Made by a program: the position numbers and the translations under genes. Below, piece by piece: positions 63,200 through 64,000 of a stretch of 64,000 nt of DNA (positions within the stretch are counted from its first letter, which is position 1; each line of letters begins with the position of its first letter). Where the stretch lies: positions 15,996,001 through 16,060,000 of the forward strand of contig OZ316892.1 in the NCBI GenBank assembly GCA_973895155.1. Direction: 5' to 3'. Origin of the DNA: Marsupella aquatica. Lineage: Eukaryota > Marchantiophyta. The notes below the pieces were generated by a model, which searched no databases, was not told the origin of the DNA, and saw only the letters and a program-made list of their open reading frames with translations.

Positions 63200-64000
63200 A
63201 GAGCTTTGAAGGTAAACCTTCAAGCTCCAAGCGCAAAACTCCCCTACGCGAAGGAACTGCCCCGATCGCGAAGCACACTCCCCACTTTGTGAGACCACGC
63301 ACAATGTGACGACCTTCAGGCACGACGAATGTCCCCGTAATGGACAAGTGAGTTTTTCTGAAACAAAACCCTCCGAGTTCCCACGCACATTGAACTGAAC
63401 TTTGCACTTTGCTGGCGTGTTTAAACCCTAAACAAAACCCGCGCACCCTAAACTCGTGTCCAAAGGCACACTCACGCACAAAGCATACCTTAACACTTAG
63501 TGACACTTAGTGAACTAAACCCAATGAGCCTCGACCACTTTGCGTTGACATGAGCCGTTGATACACATGTTAGTACCCTAAAGCAAATTGGACACGACAC
63601 TTTGTGAGCAAAGATTAAATGAACGCAACTGTAACCTCTTAGAACGCAACTGTAAATTAACCCTTACACATGCCACTTAGGGAGGGTGGACAAAGAATGG
63701 GGGCCAGACACTACTTTAGCCCTGAATTGAAAATGATATCACCCCAATATTCTTGTCAAAGTTGCCCATGAACTCTAAGGAATCCATTGAGCAGCATAAG
63801 ACTTACTATTATAGAGGCAAGTACTCCCATGCACGTTTAATTAGGCTAGCTAGGATAACTAGCTACAATGCTCTTGACATGAAGACATTTAACTAGTTTT
63901 GCAACCCTAAACCCCCATTCCTTCTATGTGCACCTAGTGCTCCCGACTCCGCAAGTTGCAAGTCAAGGGTTGTAAATGGAACATTCCGTGATGTCTAGAG
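63200..64000. other. No gene seen; possible dispersed repeat
   Basis: Short two-unit telomere-like words (ccctaaac at about 63423 and 63903) occur but no array. Two short minus-strand ORFs at 63152-63506 are compositional. Similar in flavour to 40331-41480. Confidence 0.35.

Noticed and set aside
63420-63915. Telomere-like ccctaaac words
   Set aside because: Single or double units scattered through the window (also near 40145, 55922, 59113); no array, so not an interstitial telomere.

Overview
The window is nuclear DNA of a streptophyte (a land plant or charophyte alga). The evidence is a plant-type calmodulin gene with the conserved intron at Gly26, CACTA (En/Spm) transposons with TNP2 and TNPA-like genes, a Tat/Athila-like LTR retrotransposon, and an EDM2-type PHD-finger protein. 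The species cannot be named from the sequence. The only confident host gene is calmodulin (5152-6959). Almost everything else is transposon, transposon relic, captured gene fragment or tandem repeat.

Layout. 1-4465: an old 3' relic of LINE family B, then a 5'-truncated poly(A)-tailed LINE (family A) with a broken reverse transcriptase. 4466-8290: calmodulin with GC-rich leader, 1.36-kb intron and flanks. 8300-10015: three unrelated tandem-repeat blocks. 10016-15589: two Ty3/gypsy integrase relics on the minus strand with candidate LTR sequence. The younger relic (gypsy-A) is cut in two at its integrase by a 14.06-kb LTR retrotransposon (15590-29653, TSD TTAAG) and resumes at 29659-32850. The 14-kb element has 4-kb LTRs, and each LTR contains its own TATA box and a two-ORF coding unit. 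32851-38463: a near full-length LINE-B on the minus strand with ORF1, ORF2 and five ~180-bp tandem monomers at its 5' end, abutting an almost identical 5'-truncated copy in inverted orientation.

38464-47334: repeats, a 2.7-kb pogo/Tigger-like DNA transposon with 29-bp TIRs, and the remains of one CACTA element ending at 47334. 47357 onward: the 3' terminus of a second, larger CACTA element transcribed on the minus strand. It has a ten-exon accessory gene whose frame is open through every predicted splice, a TNP2 transposase with two premature stops, then (same strand, upstream) a twin-BRCT ORF and a stand-alone EDM2-type triple PHD-finger ORF. The other terminus is not recognisable in the window. 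Further right are a Cys-rich relic, a ribosomal protein eL20 (L18a) exon fragment, duplications and a coding-length minisatellite.

Most promising: (1) coding capacity placed inside the LTRs of the 14-kb retroelement; (2) chromatin/DNA-repair-type genes (PHD, BRCT) lined up with a CACTA element, which could form a transposon-encoded anti-silencing module; (3) a plant LINE with mouse-L1-like 5' monomers. Many breaks in unrelated elements are C-to-T stop codons, often CGA to TGA, as expected for decay of methylated DNA.
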